Assembly (NCBI GenBank): GCA_001414485.1
Contig: LLEY01000371.1
Span: 1 to 11,520, forward strand
DNA from: Calycina herbarum
Lineage: Eukaryota; Ascomycota; Leotiomycetes; Helotiales; Pezizellaceae
DNA: 11,520 nt
Direction: 5' to 3'
Program-made: the position numbers and the translations under genes
Part shown: piece after piece, positions 7,822-11,520 of the stretch
Layout: each line of letters opens with the position of its first letter
How positions within the stretch are numbered: position 1 is the stretch's first letter
The notes under the pieces: model-generated
Told to the model about the DNA's origin: nothing
The model's input: the letters and a program-made list of their open reading frames with translations, nothing else
The model's database searches: none

Positions 7822-9455
7822 CTAGCTACCATGGTTCCCAGTTTGTTTGCTGAATAGGATTTCTAATTCCTTTTTATACACTTCATAATCAGTGACTTTC
7901 CTCTCCACAACCTCAGCAGAACCTTGACACCAATACTGAGAGAGAATTTCCTCAGCCTTAGAAGACAGACGAGAAAATCTAGGACAGATATGGTCTTCTA
8001 CAAGAGAAATCATAGCATTTGTAGATGTGAGACAACGCCAAAACCATACTCCGTCGAACTCCCAACTTTTATACATAATACTCGCCAGCACAGGCATTTG
8101 CTTCGAAGCCATGTCAACCCCTTCTTTCTCAAATATTTTCATGAATTCCTGTCGAACATCGTCGAATTCACGGAGGTTATCGCCCACTATCTCATCGATA
8201 CCATGTCCCGTAAGCCAGTAAGGTACAGCAAGCATCTCTGGAGGTAAAGCACAGACCCACTCGAGATCCATTACACAAGTAATATTCCAGTGTTCGTCGA
8301 CAAATATGTTGCTTTCATGGAAGTCGGTAAACTGGAGATAGTAGGGTCCGTTACGGTGTGTCTGCTCGATATAATGATGCGACAGCATTCTAAGCAATGC
8401 CCCGACCGCCATTTGACCTCGGCAATCATTAGCATCATAAACCGCAGTTGGATTGTTCAGAAAGCTGTTCTCATGAAGTCTAAGCATATCTGCAACAAAC
8501 GGCTCAGTACAGGTATATGTTTCGTTCTTCTGAATCGTTCTCAGCGCACCATCGTTTTCTAAGATAATGACAGAGCAAGGGAGCGGTCGGTTTGTCAACG
8601 ATATCGTTCCGTCAGTATGGAACTGGAATGAGCCAATTCGAGGCTGAGGAATATTGGCCAAGGAAAGCATCAAGCGAGCCATGCCTCGAAAGAGGTTCTG
8701 CCTGCGGAACGGGTCATCTCGGTGCCTTCCCCAGCTGTTGGAGAGCATCTGGCCCGTATTAGGACCGATATGCTCAAGTATCATATATGCAGTAGAAAGT
8801 CGTTGGCTCGTTGGATGGGCGGCATAGGGCGAGAGAGTATGGCATCGGAGAAGATTGCGGAGACGGCGTTGGAACATGCGCCAAAGGCGACTGTAGAAAG
8901 GTGTTTGTTCCTCATGGACGAACTATACACAGCAGCATGGTTAGCACGGAAAAGTCTTAGACAGTAGGTTGGGTAGCTTACATGGCGATGGTCAGTGAAA
9001 CCGAAGCCGTATAAATGTGGGATGCGGATATCAGGGCATTGATGTTGTATCCAGGCATACGTTCCCACTTCAGAGCTCAACTTCTCATCCACTGTGCCGG
9101 GATACTTATCTTCAGCAAGCTTGTGTGGCATAGGACAACGAAAGATGAGCTTCTTGTAGCAGCGAGTCGATCGTACCTCGATAGGTATGCAGATATTGAA
9201 GCTACCACGAATCCATTGAGCCTTTGCATTGACAATACAGGTGTCTCGATTGCTGAGCCTCAAGTGGTGCCTGACAAGTCCTTGAATAGTTTGTCTCTGG
9301 TCCCAGAGTGACTGATAGAGCTCTGTCGCTGCCTCGAGATGTGCTGCTTGGCTGATGATATTTGCGTCTTTCTTCAGTGCCGACTCGTATGTGATAGGTT
9401 TCCGGTGATCTAGCTTGATTGAAGTAGGCATGATACGAGCCGGGCTGGCTGCCAC
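7822..9455 (-). CDS. APH/choline-kinase-like phosphotransferase family protein, two exons
   Basis: Kinase-fold protein of the aminoglycoside phosphotransferase family as found in many fungal paralogues; substrate unknown and probably not an antibiotic. Exons on the minus strand are 9455-8982 and 8922-7822, giving 524 residues. The N-terminal lobe includes WIRGSFNICIPIEV (about 82-95) and a SSEVGTYAWIQHQCPDIRIPHLYGFGF segment around 127-153. The catalytic-loop motif is FTDFHESNIF, with D358, H360 and N363, followed by CVMDLEW with the metal-binding-type D377. This matches the Brenner and DFG-like sites of the family, although the classical HxD order is altered. After that comes ALPPEMLAVPYWLTG, typical of this fungal group. 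The start is the first ATG of the frame; M9 (9431) is an alternative. The frame is intact and probably functional. It converges with the small coiled-coil gene. Confidence 0.88.
8923..8981 (-). other. 59-nt intron of the APH-like gene
   Basis: On the minus strand: donor GTAAGC at 8981-8976, branch GTGCTAAC about 20 nt before the acceptor, acceptor TATAG ending at 8923. Splicing is phase 0 and joins ..GFGFTDHRH to FVHEEQTPFYSRLW.., so the two overlapping frames form one protein. Without it the first frame reads through an unrelated tail to 8781. Confidence 0.88.
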
Positions 9456-10460
9456 TTAGCAGTATGCTTAGAGATCTAGCATGCAATGATATGGCTGATG
9501 CGAAACGAGGAAGTTGATGCTGACGTGAAAGCGACTTTGGATACAAGCTGACAAGGTCTTGCATTGCGATTTTCGTGCCTGGTGAGGCATCGAAGCTATT
9601 ACTAAGCTGATTGTGGCGCACCCTCATGCCAGCCGATGTTGGCCTTCATGCCTGAGGCTTAATAAATGAAATTATGGCGTAAATATTCCGGGGTGTGCGG
9701 GGCTGTTTAAGATCTTTACTCGCCTTGATCCGAGGTACCGAACCGCGTGGCGATCTTACATGAATTTACACGCCACCGCAGCCATAAGGCTGAGGACGAT
9801 CTCTCGTACAAGTATGAGGTCTTGGAGCTTCCATACAACCAATTCATATATATTATACATGATAAGATGTTGGTGGTAAAGCTACAGTAGAGGAATTCTA
9901 TTGCACTATAAAAAGACACTCTTTATAAACCAGACGCGAGAGCAACAATACAAATATGATTTCTCAATAAGAGGGGTCTAGGATGTCCGGGTGTTGTTAT
10001 AAAATATAAGTTTTAAGACATTTTAGATTTTTTTAAAATGTGTAGAGATTTTTACATATCTAAAGTCAAAGTACCTGTGATTTTTTCCGGCACACAGGGT
10101 TTTCCGGCACGCAGGGATAGACGTTAATGGTCTGGCTGCCCGAGCAAATATGATTCAGATCTGATAGAGAGGAGATCCGAAAGGCCCCTATCCCTTGTAT
10201 GATTCTAGAAGACCGGAGGCATCTCAGTTATGTAGTTTGAAATTCTAGTCAGATAATGTCTAGCTTAGTATTTCTCAGGAAAAGTAATGTTTGAGGATCA
10301 AGGTGTAATATTATACTTATAGGAACTGATTGCATTCATTTCTTATCTACTATACATGTTCCTACATAGAAAAAGAACTGCTGTGGACCGGCTCTAGGTC
10401 TGGTCTTTTGTTTTTACTTCTCTTTAGAAATTTTTATAAAATAGGACTTGACTAAATAGG
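9456..10460. other. Gene-free interval with AT-rich core
   Basis: This is the 5' flank of the APH-like gene followed by AT-rich DNA (strongest at 9990-10080). No supported coding sequence on either strand: a 67-codon minus-strand frame at 9716-9919 has no recognisable features. A TATA-like CTATAAAAAG lies at about 9905-9914 but has no gene after it. The only structured element is the 42-nt motif listed separately. Confidence 0.5.
10085..10126 (+). repeat. 42-nt motif, right copy
   Basis: Plus-strand counterpart of 4484-4525 in inverted orientation, 37 of 42 bases identical. It shows the internal doublet more clearly: TTCCGGCACACAGGG and TTCCGGCACGCAGGG separated by TT. No J-domain-like coding follows this copy. 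Confidence 0.75.
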
Positions 10461-10544
10461 CTGCAAAATAGAACCCTACAAACTAAGACGCTGCAAACTA
10501 AGACGCTGCAAACTAAGACCCTGTAAACTAAGACCCTGCGAAAC
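10461..10544 (+). repeat. 15-bp tandem repeat, about 5.6 copies
   Basis: Consensus CTGCAAACTAAGACS. Units start at 10461, 10476, 10491, 10506, 10521 and 10536 (the last partial). The first is the most diverged. There is no start codon or open frame, so it is a non-coding minisatellite. It is not a telomere repeat. Confidence 0.92.
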
Positions 10545-11034
10545 AAAAAAGCCTGCGGCTAATGCGGTTGTCTACAATTTTGAATTTGTGATCGCTCTTG
10601 TTTCCCTGTCATTCATAGTTTGTACAGCCTATTGAGGCACATAGAAAATTAAGGGCGGCCGAACCAAGACGTTGGGTCAGCGTTCGTATCCTAAAGTAGC
10701 AAGCTCCGCGTTAGGAGAGCGGCTAGAGTTATTAGCTCTTAACCTTGATTTATTGGGTTTCACAGAGTAGCAGATGAACTAGATTAAACACTAGTCTATA
10801 AAACATGCACTGCGTTTATTCTTGCTAGCTACGCTATCGCCGTATCTTTGGCATGGCGATGTGAAATAATCACCAAGTAAAACAGAAATACTAACTTCAT
10901 CTACTCCCACATAATAGAGCGGTGCAGAATCCACATATCAGTTTTGCCCCTCCACATCATTCTCCACTTTGAGAGGAAGCGGAAAACACGGCGGCGTTTT
11001 GCACGCTTGCATGGCACGGACCCAAAGTTGAGGT
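10545..11034. other. Gene-free interval
   Basis: No supported ORF, RNA gene or repeat. A stretch near 10660-10750 (GTTCGTATCC) recalls a tRNA B box but no cloverleaf can be drawn. Confidence 0.5.
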
Positions 11035-11520
11035 ACTCGAGTGCAAGCTTAATTAAGCGACGCCATGTCCAGCCAACGCTTATTTAATATTACACTTTTT
11101 AGGCTTTCTATTCGAGTCTAAGCTTAATTAAGAGATGCTGTATCTAGCTCCTGTTTATTTAAGCGTTGTACTTTTCAGTATTTCATTCGAGTCTAAGTTT
11201 AATCAGCTTATGCTTATTTAAGTGTTACACTTCTCAGCAATTTATTCTAGTCTGAGCTTAATCAGCCTATACTTATTTAAGAGTTAAACATTTAGGTTTT
11301 TTATTCGAGTCCCAAGTTTAATCAAGCGACACTGTATCTAGCACATGTTTATTTAAGCGTTGCACTTTTGAGCTTTCCATTCGAGTCTAAGCTTAATCAA
11401 GTGACGCCGTATCTAGCTCATGCCTAACTAAGCGTTACACTTTTGAGCTTTTTATTCGAGTCCGAGCCTGATCAAGCGACGCCGTATCCAGCTTATTCTT
11501 ATTTCAAGGTTGCATTTTTA
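11035..11520 (+). repeat. ~75-bp satellite array, 6.9 copies visible, continuing past the window end
   Basis: Units begin with ATTCGAGTCTAAGCTTAAT (or a variant) at 11035, 11110, 11185, 11244, 11303, 11379 and 11454. Lengths are 75, 75, 59, 59, 76, 75 and at least 67. The two 59-bp units are adjacent and lack the same 16 nt (AAGCGACGCCGTATCT in full units). Many differences between units are C/T or G/A transitions. No coding potential. The array is open-ended here, so its true size is unknown. Confidence 0.93.

Noticed and set aside
7632..7832. Minus-strand Ser/Phe-rich frame
   Set aside because: Antisense of the Glu/Lys/Arg tract of the small gene; low complexity only.
9202..9627. 141-codon minus-strand frame upstream of the APH-like gene
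   Set aside because: Overlaps APH-like exon 1 in another frame and shows no family features.
10660..10750. tRNA gene
   Set aside because: A B-box-like GTTCGTATCC is present, but no acceptor stem, A box or cloverleaf can be formed around it.
11035..11520. CRISPR-like array
   Set aside because: Units of ~75 bp are repeated head to tail with no unique spacers, and the genome is eukaryotic.
1..11520. Starship giant element
   Set aside because: NLR cargo and repeats are suggestive, but no DUF3435 tyrosine-recombinase captain gene or recognisable element boundary is present in the window.

Overview
The window looks like a repeat-rich, accessory part of a filamentous ascomycete genome. The evidence is short introns (48-59 nt) with GT..AG ends and CTAA-type branch sites, a fungal NACHT-ankyrin (NLR/STAND) gene, a pogo/Fot-type transposase, a fungal APH-like kinase, and long gene-free stretches full of degenerate repeats. 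I cannot name the species.

Layout. 1-2480 (+): 3' part of an NLR-type gene, cut at its 5' end by the window edge. A 52-nt intron joins what otherwise looks like two overlapping ORFs, and the C-terminus holds ankyrin repeats that are almost identical at the DNA level. 2481-3391: gene-free, with two diverged copies of a TATA-containing, LTR-like sequence, a short tandem repeat and a hairpin. 3392-4530 (-): a decayed J-domain-like gene. Its second exon is a long open frame, while its first exon, hidden in no single ORF, carries a recognisable J-domain start, a 1-nt frameshift and no start codon. A 42-nt repeated motif lies at its upstream end. 5096-6892 (+): a pogo/Fot-family transposase, intact except for one in-frame TGA. 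7506-7785 (+): a small two-exon gene for a 75-aa, charged, coiled-coil-like protein. 7822-9455 (-): a two-exon gene of 524 codons for an APH/choline-kinase-like phosphotransferase, tail to tail with the small gene. 9456-11520: no gene, but an inverted partner of the 42-nt motif (10085-10126), a 15-bp tandem repeat and a ~75-bp satellite that runs off the window end.

How it fits together. There is no sign of one pathway. The NLR is the type used in fungal non-self recognition and programmed cell death. The rest is a mixture of mobile-element remains and lineage-specific genes. The most useful points for a reader are three corrected gene models (NLR, APH, J-domain relic), one small gene supported mainly by a textbook intron, the inverted 42-nt motif pair that brackets about 5.5 kb, and the satellite with a shared internal deletion. 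I did not find a convincing novel defence or mobile system. The best candidate for something undescribed is the association of the J-domain family with the 42-nt terminal-repeat-like motif.
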